From: JBOHWJ01 sp050736615
GTDB lineage: Bacteria > Desulfobacterota > Binatia > Binatales > Binataceae
Assembly: GCA_050736615.1 (NCBI GenBank)
Contig: JBOHWL010000211.1
Coordinates: 1-47,936, forward strand
Reading direction: 5' to 3'
Length of the DNA stretch: 47,936 nucleotides
Shown: piece after piece, positions 31,919 through 41,681 of the stretch
Layout: each line of letters begins with the position of its first letter
Position numbering within the stretch: position 1 is the first letter of the stretch
Program-made: the position numbers and the translations under genes
The notes under the pieces: model-generated
The model's database searches: none
The model's input: only the letters and a program-made list of their open reading frames with translations
Told to the model about the DNA's origin: nothing

Positions 31919-33004
31919 ATGAAGGCGACAAAAATATTACACGAAGCCGGCCAAAGCTTGTGGCTCGATAATATTACGCGGGCGCTGCTCAATAGTGGCG
32001 GGCTCAAGCGTTATATTGACGAACTATCCCTGACCGGACTCACTTCGAATCCGACGATTTTTGATCACGCGATCAAGAACAGCAGGGACTACGATGACGA
32101 AATCTTAAAGAAGGCCTCCGCCGGACTCGAAGGCGAAGCGCTGTTCTTCGAGATGGCGCTGGAGGACTTGCGGCGTGCCGCCGATCTGTTCGCTCCAGTG
32201 CATCAGCGGACCAACGGAGTTGACGGCTGGGTCTCGCTGGAGGTTTCACCCAAGCTCGCCTTTGATACCGCCGCGACGATCGTCGCGGTTAAGGATTTGC
32301 ATCGGCGCGCGGCGCGTCCCAATTTGTTTTTGAAAATTCCCGGCACCCGTGAAGGTGTCCCGGCAATCGAGGAGGCAATCTTCTCCGGCGTGCCGGTCAA
32401 CGTCACGTTGTTGTTTTCGCGCGAACAATATCTGGCCGCCGCGCAAGCATATATCCGCGGAATTGAGCGCCGCCTCGAGGCCGGGCTCAATCCGCATGTC
32501 GGTTCGGTCGCTTCCATTTTCGTCAGCCGCTGGGATGTCGCGGTGGCGCCGAAGGTGCCCGACGCGTTGCACGGTCGTTTAGGTATTGCGATGGCGCAGC
32601 GAATTTACAAGGCTTATCGCGAGCTGCTGGCCTCCGACCGCTGGCTGCGGCTGCTCAACTTCGGCGCGCGCTCGCAGCGTATTTTGTGGGCCAGCACCGG
32701 CACCAAGGACCCCAAGGCGTCCGACGTCCTCTACATCCAATCGCTGGCCGCGCCCCATTCGGTGAATACCATACCCGAGAAAACGCTGCACGCGCTGGCC
32801 GACCATGGGGAAATTGGCGCGATGCTGCCGCACGATGGCGGCAAGGCGGAAAGCGAGCTGGCCGAGTTCACCCGCGCCGGCGTCAACCTCGATGAGTTGG
32901 CGGAGCAACTGCAGCGCGAAGGCGCCGCCTCCTTCGTCAAGTCGTGGAACGATCTGCTGGCGTGCCTGGTCGAGAAGAGCACCGCGCTCAAACAGGCGAG
33001 CTGA
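31919..33004 (+). CDS. tal: Transaldolase
   Basis: 361 residues, matching the longer transaldolase class found in actinobacteria and cyanobacteria. Start GQSLWLDNITRALL, GLTSNPTIFDHAIKN, GWVSLEVSPKLAFDT, PNLFLKIPGTREGVPAIEEAI with the Schiff-base Lys in LKIPGT, VNVTLLFSREQY, GSVASIFVSRWD. It exchanges dihydroxyacetone units between sugar phosphates in the non-oxidative pentose phosphate branch. Gap to gnd 18 bp and to pgi 19 bp; a gga-type ribosome site precedes it. Confidence 0.96.
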   Translation: MKATKILHEAGQSLWLDNITRALLNSGGLKRYIDELSLTGLTSNPTIFDHAIKNSRDYDDEILKKASAGLEGEALFFEMALEDLRRAADLFAPVHQRTNGVDGWVSLEVSPKLAFDTAATIVAVKDLHRRAARPNLFLKIPGTREGVPAIEEAIFSGVPVNVTLLFSREQYLAAAQAYIRGIERRLEAGLNPHVGSVASIFVSRWDVAVAPKVPDALHGRLGIAMAQRIYKAYRELLASDRWLRLLNFGARSQRILWASTGTKDPKASDVLYIQSLAAPHSVNTIPEKTLHALADHGEIGAMLPHDGGKAESELAEFTRAGVNLDELAEQLQREGAASFVKSWNDLLACLVEKSTALKQAS

Positions 33005-33023
33005 GCGGGGAGGGCAATTATAG

Positions 33024-34664
<1,641 letters not shown>

Positions 34665-34766
34665 ACAGTCAGCGAAGCGGGTGACACATAAACTGGCGAA
34701 TTTCCGCATGGGCAGCGGACGCTTTTTGGAGCATACTGCAGCCTATCAAGCAGGGAGGAAATCCAT

Positions 34767-35336
34767 ATGAAGCTCGCCAGACTTTTGGGGATCGCGATTG
34801 TGGTTTTGCTTGCCCTGACTGCTCTCATTATGACAACCGGGACGGCAATGGCCCAGGAGGTTCAATGGCAACGGATTATCGGCATCCAAGTGGGTGGCAA
34901 CGTGGTTGGCTCAGGGACCGGAAAGGTCACGGGGGCGGCGCCCTGGGAGACCACTCGCGGGTCGGCTGAAGTCGACCTGAGCGACGGTGAGGCGCGATTC
35001 TTTGTGCAAGGCCTGATCCTGTCTGTCGGGAGTTTCTCGACCCTCAGTGGGCTGCCGATCGGAACACCGGCGGGAGTGACCGAGGTCAAGGGCACGCTGG
35101 TATGCAATGTCGACGGCAGCACCAACAGCGGCAATTCGGTGCTGATCGACACACCGACGGTACCGCTCGATTCGCAGGGCAACGCGTTTTTCCGCGGCGA
35201 TCTGACGAGCACGCCGCCGTCCGTTTGCGACACGGCGGCGGACGATGTTTTCCTGATTCGAATCGTCAAGCCAACCAGTTTCGCCAATTTCTGGATTGCG
35301 TTTGGAGCCGTACAGAGCGTTGAGAATCAAGATTAG
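34767..35336 (+). CDS. Exported protein of unknown function
   Basis: 189 residues, ggagg 9 bp before ATG. Clear signal peptide (MKLARLLGIAIVVLLALTALIMTTGTAMA, cleavage before QEV). The mature part of about 160 residues is beta-rich with Gly repeats (GGNVVGSGTGKVTG), a Cys pair (LVCNVDG and SVCDTAADD) and ends NFWIAFGAVQSVENQD. No known family recognised. It follows pgi by 102 bp on the same strand; no functional link is evident. Confidence 0.75.
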   Translation: MKLARLLGIAIVVLLALTALIMTTGTAMAQEVQWQRIIGIQVGGNVVGSGTGKVTGAAPWETTRGSAEVDLSDGEARFFVQGLILSVGSFSTLSGLPIGTPAGVTEVKGTLVCNVDGSTNSGNSVLIDTPTVPLDSQGNAFFRGDLTSTPPSVCDTAADDVFLIRIVKPTSFANFWIAFGAVQSVENQD

Positions 35337-35601
35337 CGGAGAACGACATTCCCTTTGCGACGCGCCGGGCAAGATGACGGAAAATACCGGCTAGAACCAA
35401 AAATGCCTGGAGAGAATCGCGATAGGCATGCTTAGCGCGATTCATATCCGGCGCGCACCGCAAAATTCGAGCGTCGTGATCCGTGGCGCAAGGCGGTGGC
35501 AGGGCCGAATTGACGTGGACTGAAAACGTCCCGCCCGAGAATTGGTCACATTTCAGCAGCGTCGACGAGGAGCCGCGCGCCGCACCTCGAACTGCGATCC
35601 A

Positions 35602-36324
35602 ATGACGCGGAATATCTACGATAACGAGGAATTTTTCGCGGCTTACAGCCGCCTCGAACGTTCGGTCTATGGCCTCGAAGGCGCGCCGGAATGGCCGGTG
35701 CTGCGTAGCATGCTGCCGAAGGTGCGCGGGCGTCGCATCCTGGACCTCGGATGCGGGTTCGGATGGTTTTGCCGTTGGGCGCACGAACAGGGCGCAGCCG
35801 AGGTGCTGGGTATCGATATTTCCGCGAAGATGCTGGCGCAGGCGAAGGTCTTGACCCATGACGGCGTCAGCTATCTCCGCGCTGACCTGGAGACCCTCGC
35901 TTTGCCCGCGACGAAGCTCGACTTGGTGTACAGTTCATTGACGTTTCACTATGTGGAGCGTCTGGACGCGCTGTTTGGAACGATACACGCATCACTGGTC
36001 CCGGGCGGCAAGCTGGTCTTTTCAGTGGAGCATCCCATAATGACCGCGTCCGCCAGCGCGGACTGGATCGATATCGCGGGTCGCCAGATATGGCCGGTCA
36101 ACGGTTATTTCGACGAAGGGCCGCGCTCGACCGATTGGCTCGTCAAGGCTGTAATCAAGCGGCATCGAACGGTGGCCAGTTATGTCAACGCACTGCTTGA
36201 GCGTGGGTTCGCGCTATCCGGTTTTGAGGAGTGGAGCCCCAGCGAAGAACAGGTTCGAGTGCGGCCGGACTGGACGGTCGAGCGTCAGCGCCCGTTTTTC
36301 CTGCTGATCGCCGCCACCCGCTAA
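35602..36324 (+). CDS. SAM-dependent methyltransferase (class I)
   Basis: 240 residues from ATG 35602 (frame open to 35542). MTRNIYDNEEFFAAYSRLERSVYGL is the start typical of a UbiE/BioC-like group; motif I is RILDLGCGFGWFCRWAHEQGA, followed by VLGIDISAKML, YLRADLETLALPATKLDLVYSSLTFHYVE and GGKLVFSVEHPIM. Substrate cannot be told, small molecule likely. The stop codon TAA coincides with the left end of a dispersed repeat element, so the original end may have been changed by its insertion. A 265-bp gap without a gene precedes it. Confidence 0.93.
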   Translation: MTRNIYDNEEFFAAYSRLERSVYGLEGAPEWPVLRSMLPKVRGRRILDLGCGFGWFCRWAHEQGAAEVLGIDISAKMLAQAKVLTHDGVSYLRADLETLALPATKLDLVYSSLTFHYVERLDALFGTIHASLVPGGKLVFSVEHPIMTASASADWIDIAGRQIWPVNGYFDEGPRSTDWLVKAVIKRHRTVASYVNALLERGFALSGFEEWSPSEEQVRVRPDWTVERQRPFFLLIAATR

Positions 36325-36517
36325 GGAAGCTCTGCGGAAGTCTGATCTGCATTCCGAGCAGGAATCGCGGAATCTGTTCTTTTCCTTCGGTTTTCTCCGG
36401 GATTCCTCACTTATTTTTGAGCGCACCTCGCGGACTCGTTTGCTCGCTTCGCCTGCGGCTACGCTGGCGGCAGACTCCATTCGGAATGACCGCAGAGGCC
36501 TGCGCAGAGGTTCCCTG
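36322..36517 (+). repeat. Dispersed MITE-like repeat, copy A
   Basis: About 196 bp. Left end taaggaagctctgc and right end gcagaggttccctg are inverted repeats with 11 of 14 matches. Interior shares cgggattcctcact, cgcggact-gtttgctc and gcctgcggctacgct with copy B at 40.5 kb. No ORF. It abuts the methyltransferase stop codon. Confidence 0.75.
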
Positions 36518-36590
36518 AGTTGACGCCGACAGGACCACCGCCTTGGAAACCGAAGTACCGCGCGTGCTTCTGAGCGGAGTTAGACCCGGC

Positions 36591-36953
36591 TTACAGTTCA
36601 ATTATGTAGCCATCCGGATCACTGACGTAAGCGTAAGGATGGCCGGGGGCATGCTCGCCGCGGCTTAGGATCGTGCCGCCGGCGTCGCGCACCTCGGCGA
36701 CTGCCTTATCAATGTCCCCCTTGTTCTTTAGCCCGAAGCCAAAATGACTCACGCCCCCGCCGCCGACGGGCGCCGCGGATTCCGCTTCATACAGGGTGAT
36801 GAGGTCGTGCGCGCCGGGTGTGTTGAGGAAGACCATCTTGTCGCCTTCCCAGAAGCGCACTTCGAGCCCGAAGACCTGCTGATAGAATGTCACGGAACGC
36901 TTGATGTCACGCACATTGATATTCAAATGGCTCAGGCCGTACGTCTCCACCAT
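36591..36953 (-). CDS. VOC (glyoxalase-fold) family protein
   Basis: 120 residues. LSHLNINVRDIKRSVTFYQQVFGLEVRFWEGDKMVFLNTPGAHDLITLY and HFGFGLKNKGDIDKAVAEVRDAGGTILSRGEHAPGHPYAYVSDPDGYIIEL give two VOC half-domains. Metal ligands His9 (LSHLN), a possible His in VSHFGF and the terminal Glu119 (IIEL) are in the usual places of glyoxalase I or ring-cleavage dioxygenases, so it probably binds a metal. Substrate unknown. Ends next to repeat copy A. Distinct from the other two VOC proteins in the window. Confidence 0.9.
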   Translation of the reverse strand: MVETYGLSHLNINVRDIKRSVTFYQQVFGLEVRFWEGDKMVFLNTPGAHDLITLYEAESAAPVGGGGVSHFGFGLKNKGDIDKAVAEVRDAGGTILSRGEHAPGHPYAYVSDPDGYIIEL

Positions 36954-37021
36954 CGCACAATACTCCTCTAATGATTATGAATACCCAGGCGTTGCCGCGC
37001 CGACGGCTGATAGCGCGTGGT

Positions 37022-37438
37022 TCAGGAACGACCTTCCTGCAACGCGTCGTCGAGCGCACCGATATTGATGTGATGGCCCTGCGCCATCACGCGCAGGAAA
37101 GCGCGCAAGGGTTCGTCGCCGATAGTCGGCAGGTTTTCGTCGATTTTCCGAATCACCCAGCGTTGCCCGCGATTGAGCAGCTCGAGCTTGCCTCTGAAAT
37201 CTTCCACCGCGCGCACCTTCTCGACGAAATCGCCAGTTTTGTTTGATGCTGTGCCGCCGAGCCGCCGCACATGAGCGTTGAGCTCGCCGGCGTAATAACC
37301 CTCGTCGTGGCCGACCTTCTTGAGCAACTCGCGCAGCTCGAGGTCGTGCGCCTGTTCGGTAAGTTCGTGCAGTACGCGCCCGCCAGCGCGTTCCGCTTCG
37401 CCCAGGGAATTGAGAAAAGCTTCGAGTTGATTATCCAT
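37022..37438 (-). CDS. Ferritin-like helical protein (DUF6306-like)
   Basis: 138 residues from ATG 37438; agga lies 8 bp before it, while the upstream ATG 37444 is too close. Four-helix pattern: DNQLEAFLNSLGEAERAGGRVLHELTEQAHD, LRELLKKVGHDEGYYAGELNAHVRRLGG, NKTGDFVEKVRAVEDFRGKLELLNRGQRWVIRKI and LRAFLRVMAQGHHINIGALDDAL. Paired Glu and His residues in helices (EAERAGG, HDEGYY, GHH) resemble ferritin-like diiron proteins; DUF6306 is my closest recollection. Metal storage or oxidase activity is unproven. It stands between a VOC gene and sppA on the same strand, without obvious link. Confidence 0.8.
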   Translation of the reverse strand: MDNQLEAFLNSLGEAERAGGRVLHELTEQAHDLELRELLKKVGHDEGYYAGELNAHVRRLGGTASNKTGDFVEKVRAVEDFRGKLELLNRGQRWVIRKIDENLPTIGDEPLRAFLRVMAQGHHINIGALDDALQEGRS

Positions 37439-37492
37439 CGTCATTATCCTGTGCGTATTTGCATCAAGCTTATCATGGGCACGCCGCGGCGA

Positions 37493-39232
37493 TCACATGC
37501 GCGGAACCAATGGACAGTAGACCTCCCCGCGCATGCGGGACCGCAGCAGGACTCGTCCGACGACCCGCAGCAGCGGAGTCAGCGTCCGGGGCCAGGGCGC
37601 CGAGGCGCGGTCGATCACCTGGGCGCCCAGAACTTGCGCGATGATACCCGGCCGATGCGGCAGCTCTTCAATCCGGACCTTCTGATTGGCTGGAATTTTG
37701 GCCAGGGCCTTGGCTTCGAGTAGCGCCGTGTTGAAATCGCCGAGCTGGTCGACCAGCTTGAGCGGCAGCGCCTGATCGCCCATCCAGACGCGCCCCTGCG
37801 CGATTTGGTCGACCTTTTCGATGGGTAAGTGGCGGCTTTTGGCCACAATCGCAACGAACTGCTGGTAAGTGTCGCCGAGGATCTGATTTTTGAAAATCTC
37901 CTGCTGCTGCGGGGTGAAATCCGTGAAAGCGTCAAACATGGTGGCGTTGGCGCCGCGCGCGATCCCGCCGTTGTTGATACCCAGCGCCTGCAACGCGCCC
38001 GCCACATTGAACTTGCCGCCCAGCACCCCGATTGAGCCGGTAAGCGTGCCCGGCTCGGCGACGATCCGGGCGGCCGGCGTGGAAATCCAGTAACCGCCCG
38101 AGGCCGCATAGGCGCCCATGCTGACCACCACTGGTTTTTTCTTCGCGCAATTCGCCACCGCGCGCCGGATAAGCTCGGAGGCAATCACCGAGCCGCCCGG
38201 TGAGTTGACGCGGAAAATCACCGCGCGCACGCCGTCGTCATCACGCGCCCGGTTGAAGGCCTTGACCATTTCATCCGAACCCATCGCCTCGCCACCCGGC
38301 GACAGAATGGGATCGAAGCCGCCGCGGCCGCGCTGAATCGCGCCGACTCCATAAATCACCGCGATATGCGGACCGCCGCCCCATGACGAGTAGATGGTTG
38401 GCTGCGCATAATCGGCATAATCGACCAGCGCGTGATGTTCGCCGCGATAATTTTTCATGCGCGCGTCGAACTGGTCCTCATATTCGAGGCGGTCAAGCAG
38501 ATGCGCCTTCAGTCCATCCTGGGCGGTCAGCGGCGCGCGATCGATCAGGGCCTTCACCACAGCGGAGGTGAGGTGGCGATGCTGGGCGACAGTGGCGACA
38601 ATCTGATTGAACATATCGTCGACCATCGCGTTGTCTTCCTCGTACTGGCCCGGCGTGAAATTCTTCTGCGTGAGAATATTGGCGGCGTCCTTGTACTTGC
38701 CGATCGCGTGAAATACGGGCGTGACTTTGATCCAGTCGAGAAACCCGCGCGCGAACAGTTCGCGGATCCTCACACCGAGCAAATTCAATTCTCCGCGCGG
38801 CATCATCGACACCTCGTCGGCGTCGCTGGCGACCAGGTAAGGTAGATTGCCAAAACCCGATTCACCCGCCGTTTCCAAATACGCGGCCACCCATTTTCCA
38901 TGACGCCTGAACTCGCTGATCATCGCGTCGAGTTCTTGCGCGTCGGCCAATTGCATCTGCGGGTCGATTACTTCGACTGCCAGCCCGACGAAACGCGGAT
39001 CGTTCTCGCCCATCCGCAGCGCGCGCCTGACCGTGTCGAGCGGGGTCTGTTGTTGACTGACCAGGCCCAGGCGTGACGATGCGCGCTCGACCACCGGCCC
39101 GTTGATTTCGAGCACCAGCACCGAGCCGGGATGATAGCGATGAGAGAGCCACTGACTGACCAGGATGGCGACGAACACGATTACGGCCAGCACCACCAGC
39201 CGCAACACCCATTTGAGCAGTTTCCTCAGCAT
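37493..39232 (-). CDS. sppA: Signal peptide peptidase SppA, long (67K) type
   Basis: 579 residues. N-terminal membrane anchor (about 9-28) with the rest in the periplasm. Two tandem crotonase-like S49 domains: the first carries the catalytic Lys in AIGKYKDAANIL, the second the catalytic Ser in SMGAYAASGGYWISTPAA; GTLTGSIGVLGGKFNV and RVNSPGGSVIASELIRR are other signatures. It digests cleaved signal peptides in the membrane. Length corresponds to E. coli type SppA. The stretch of 420 bp upstream of the start contains several hairpins and may hold its promoter and leader. Confidence 0.96.
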   Translation of the reverse strand: MLRKLLKWVLRLVVLAVIVFVAILVSQWLSHRYHPGSVLVLEINGPVVERASSRLGLVSQQQTPLDTVRRALRMGENDPRFVGLAVEVIDPQMQLADAQELDAMISEFRRHGKWVAAYLETAGESGFGNLPYLVASDADEVSMMPRGELNLLGVRIRELFARGFLDWIKVTPVFHAIGKYKDAANILTQKNFTPGQYEEDNAMVDDMFNQIVATVAQHRHLTSAVVKALIDRAPLTAQDGLKAHLLDRLEYEDQFDARMKNYRGEHHALVDYADYAQPTIYSSWGGGPHIAVIYGVGAIQRGRGGFDPILSPGGEAMGSDEMVKAFNRARDDDGVRAVIFRVNSPGGSVIASELIRRAVANCAKKKPVVVSMGAYAASGGYWISTPAARIVAEPGTLTGSIGVLGGKFNVAGALQALGINNGGIARGANATMFDAFTDFTPQQQEIFKNQILGDTYQQFVAIVAKSRHLPIEKVDQIAQGRVWMGDQALPLKLVDQLGDFNTALLEAKALAKIPANQKVRIEELPHRPGIIAQVLGAQVIDRASAPWPRTLTPLLRVVGRVLLRSRMRGEVYCPLVPRM

Positions 39233-39357
39233 GCAATCCTCAAGCTCCGCCAGGCTGCTGAAAAAGCATTTTCAAAGCCCGCGCCCTCGTGCTTAGCTCG
39301 GCCCACGGGAACGAAGCGGCTTTCATGCGGGCGGAACAGAAAATTCGGATACCTTCG

Positions 39358-39482
39358 CGAGCATAGTTCTCGCCGCCCCGTGAGGGAACTTCCGGGCCCC
39401 TCGGTCATTTCCGCACTTAATCGGTAGGAGTGCGGAACCCCGAAGAAAAACGTCGAGGCGTCCTTTCTTCGGCTCGAAGGCC
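39358..39482. repeat. Three consecutive hairpins upstream of sppA
   Basis: Inverted repeats: gcgag / ctcgc near 39358-39373, ttccgcact / agtgcggaa (39409-39417 / 39429-39437) and ccgaagaaa / tttcttcgg (39440-39448 / 39474-39482), the last two with perfect 9-bp arms. They lie in the 420-bp gene-free gap between sppA (leftward) and a small rightward ORF. Possible leader RNA or small RNA; strand unclear. Confidence 0.45.
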
Positions 39483-39652
39483 GAACCGGCGCGAAGATTT
39501 ATCCTCTGACTTGGCGTCGGGAGTATCGCAACGAGCAGGAGGTCCTTTTCGGTCTTGGCCGGACTTTTCGCATAACCAGGATAAAAGAGGTTAACGCGAA
39601 GGATGGATCAAAACGCTGAATTGTCGATGCTGAGGATCAGTGCAATTTTTTC

Positions 39653-39898
39653 ATGGCTGTGAGTGGCGCCTTGGGTAGTGACCTGCCGCCTGAGCAGGCG
39701 CGGCTCGACATGGCGCTGATCCGGTTTCAGGTCGATAGATTGAACGAGCGGGATATCCCGCTGCTCTCGGACGTGGCGCGCCGACGGGCCGTGGGACTTC
39801 TCGAGCCATGGGAGCGCACGCTCATCAAGCGATTCGAGCAGACGGGCGTTCATGTGCCTGACGATCCCTCCTTGTTGCGAGCCTCAGCCGCCGCGTAG
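39653..39898 (+). CDS. Small hypothetical protein
   Basis: 81 residues (ATG 39653, or GTG 39659). The sequence has protein-like composition: RLDMALIRFQVDRLNERDIPLLSDVARRRAVGLLEPWERTLIKRFEQTGVHVPDD, mostly helical and amphipathic. No signal peptide, membrane segment or recognised family. No ribosome site is visible and a stop codon lies just upstream of the start. Probably real because the opposite strand frame looks random, but support is weak. Confidence 0.4.
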   Translation: MAVSGALGSDLPPEQARLDMALIRFQVDRLNERDIPLLSDVARRRAVGLLEPWERTLIKRFEQTGVHVPDDPSLLRASAAA

Positions 39899-39949
39899 TT
39901 TCTTCCATTAGCAGCGCTAATATTTATCTGTCCACGCCACCACTCCGTG

Positions 39950-40070
39950 ACCGCAGCTTCATTCCGCCTTCAAATGGCCATTACGGGTCGCCGTTTTCGC
40001 CCCTTACAGGGGGGATCAAACCAAGTTGGCGATGGGGATCAAACCAACTCGCTGGCTACATTGCGACGCG
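39950..40070 (-). mobile_element. Possible IS21-type end remnant
   Basis: ggggatcaaaccaa occurs twice with a 23-bp period (40011-40024, 40034-40047) beside the segment cattccgccttcaaatggcc. Subterminal direct repeats with gatcaaacc are typical of IS21-family ends. No istA or istB is present, so at most a solo end. Confidence 0.35.
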
Positions 40071-40516
40071 AACCTTTTTTGCCATTGACAGTGAACGAGA
40101 TCCCCGTCACCCGATTGGGATCGCGAATACCGCTCTTGGCAATTAACCCATTTCGCGGCTCACGTCCAAGAATTTAAGGGCAAAAGCCCATCTCGAGCTT
40201 GCCCAGCCACGCCTGATCTCAATGACGACCGGCTGATTACCAGGAATAAGCCAGGCAGTAGCCGTCGAGCGGCAACCTCCAACGCACTTGGCCGCCGTAG
40301 TGGTGGTGTGATCGGCACAGTCCGCCAACGGTAAGGTGCGAGCGCATGTTGCGTCAGGCGCAGCAGCAGTTCGGCCGTCGCCCAGCCGAGCAAAGCCGCC
40401 GGCTACGACGTCCGAGAACCAATAATGTCATGGGCGCTATGGGCCATGTGGCCTACGCCGCTTTGCATGCTCTTATCCAGGGCGAATGAACCGCCCCACA
40501 GGGCGCCCGCACCAGC

Positions 40517-40717
40517 TAGGGAAGCTCCGCATAAGGAAATTCTGTCATTCTGAGCGCAGCGAAGAATCCCGGATCTTTTTGATTTTGCAAGCTTTTTACC
40601 GGGATTCTTCACTAATCTAAACGCACGTCGCGGACTTCTTTGCTCACTCCGCCTGCGGCTACGCTAATGGCGGACTTCGTTCTGAATGACAAACGGAGCT
40701 TGTACAGAGGTCTCTTA
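40517..40717 (+). repeat. Dispersed MITE-like repeat, copy B
   Basis: About 201 bp bounded by TA on both sides (agcTA...TAgct). Imperfect terminal inverted repeats (tagggaagctccgc / acagaggtctctta). The left half holds a palindromic core: tgtcattctgagcgcagcgaa with gaatcccgg, answered by ccgggattcttcact and gttctgaatgaca. Non-coding. Best-preserved copy in the window. Confidence 0.8.
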
Positions 40718-41150
40718 GCTCAAGGTAAAAGCGTGGCGAACGTAAAAAGCTGTCCGGGCTGGCGGCATGTAGCGGCGCGGTCACGATATCCTCGAGATCG
40801 AGTTGCACGTTGTCGGTCAGACAGTCGGAGTCGCGGCTCACCTGGCCGCCCACCACGGCTAGGCTCGGCGCTCGCGGCCGCTGACTAAAGCGGCCCGCCG
40901 ATTTATTTAGATTCCGGTCACCACCCTCGCGATTTCCGCCCACCGGCCGCACGCGCAGGTTGTCGAGATTTGAAAAATCGAAAGAAGCCCAAGGCTTCGG
41001 GTCGGCCTACGAATAACTTAAATTACTCTATCCGTATGCAAGCCGCGACCGTGATAGCTCCGCCCGCGGCCACGCCAGTTGAAGCGACGCCGCGAGCGGT
41101 GTTTCTATCGGTCCGCTCGCGGCGCATGAGAGCCTGGCAACCCACCGCGA

Positions 41151-41531
41151 TCATGCTTTCCCGCAGTAGGCCTCCAGCCGATAACCCTGCGGATCGGTGA
41201 CGAAGGCGGCGTAGTAGTTCTCTCCGTAGTCCTTTCTCACACCGGGTTCGCCGTTATCATGGCCACCGACGCGTAAGGCCGCCTGATGAAAACGGTTGAC
41301 CGCCTCACGCGTGGGTGCGTCAAGACAGACGTGCAGACCCGAGGTCTCGTCGGCCGCAACCGGCCGCTCCACGGCGAGCACCCAGAATTCCGGCGCCTCG
41401 GCGCCATAACCCACCGCTCCGCCGGCCTCATACAAACACTTGTAACCGAGCGGCGCTAAGACGGCATCATAGAAACGGCGCGCCGCAGCCAAGTCCTTCA
41501 CCCCGATAGAAACGTGGCTAATCATGATCAT
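41151..41531 (-). CDS. VOC (glyoxalase-fold) family protein controlled with a CGNR regulator
   Basis: 126 residues from ATG 41531, with aaggagg 4 bp before it (a second ATG at 41525 is 10 bp away). MISHVSIGVKDLAAARRFYDAVLAPLGYKCLYE, FWVLAVERPVAADETSGLHVCLDAPTREAVNRFHQAAL and GENYYAAFVTDPQGYRLEAYCGK are the standard bacterial VOC pattern with metal ligands His4-type (ISHVS), His in GLHVC and Glu in LEAYC. Substrate unknown. It is divergent from the CGNR protein gene around a 13-bp perfect inverted repeat that starts 19 bp from its start codon, so it is almost certainly the regulated target. Confidence 0.92.
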   Translation of the reverse strand: MIMISHVSIGVKDLAAARRFYDAVLAPLGYKCLYEAGGAVGYGAEAPEFWVLAVERPVAADETSGLHVCLDAPTREAVNRFHQAALRVGGHDNGEPGVRKDYGENYYAAFVTDPQGYRLEAYCGKA

Positions 41532-41549
41532 CCTTCCTCCTTGCTTGCG

Positions 41550-41581
41550 TTATATATAACCGCCATGACGGTTATATATAA
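41550..41581. promoter_or_regulatory. Operator palindrome ttatatataaccg-N6-cggttatatataa
   Basis: Perfect 13-bp arms with a 6-bp centre (ccatga), between the divergent VOC and CGNR genes. The core taaccg-N6-cggtta is the type of site seen before genes linked with ABATE/CGNR regulators. The AT-rich arms can serve as -10 boxes on both strands. Confidence 0.8.
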
Positions 41582-41681
41582 ACTGCGGCCGGATGGCCTG
41601 TCAACCTCCAAGAGGGTTAGAATAGAATTGTGCAGGCCGGACCGCTCTGGGTGGCGGGGGGCAACGTCAAACTGGAAGGAG

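Larger units (their letters stand above)
39899..41150. other. Gene-poor region of 1.25 kb with repeat and IS-end remnants
   Basis: No ORF of gene quality on either strand. It holds two 14-bp direct repeats with an adjacent IS-end-like sequence (39950-40070), a short protein-like minus-strand stretch near 40150-40018 (GISFTVNGKKGSRRNVASELV), and repeat copy B. It looks like a landing zone for mobile DNA and gene decay. Confidence 0.6.
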
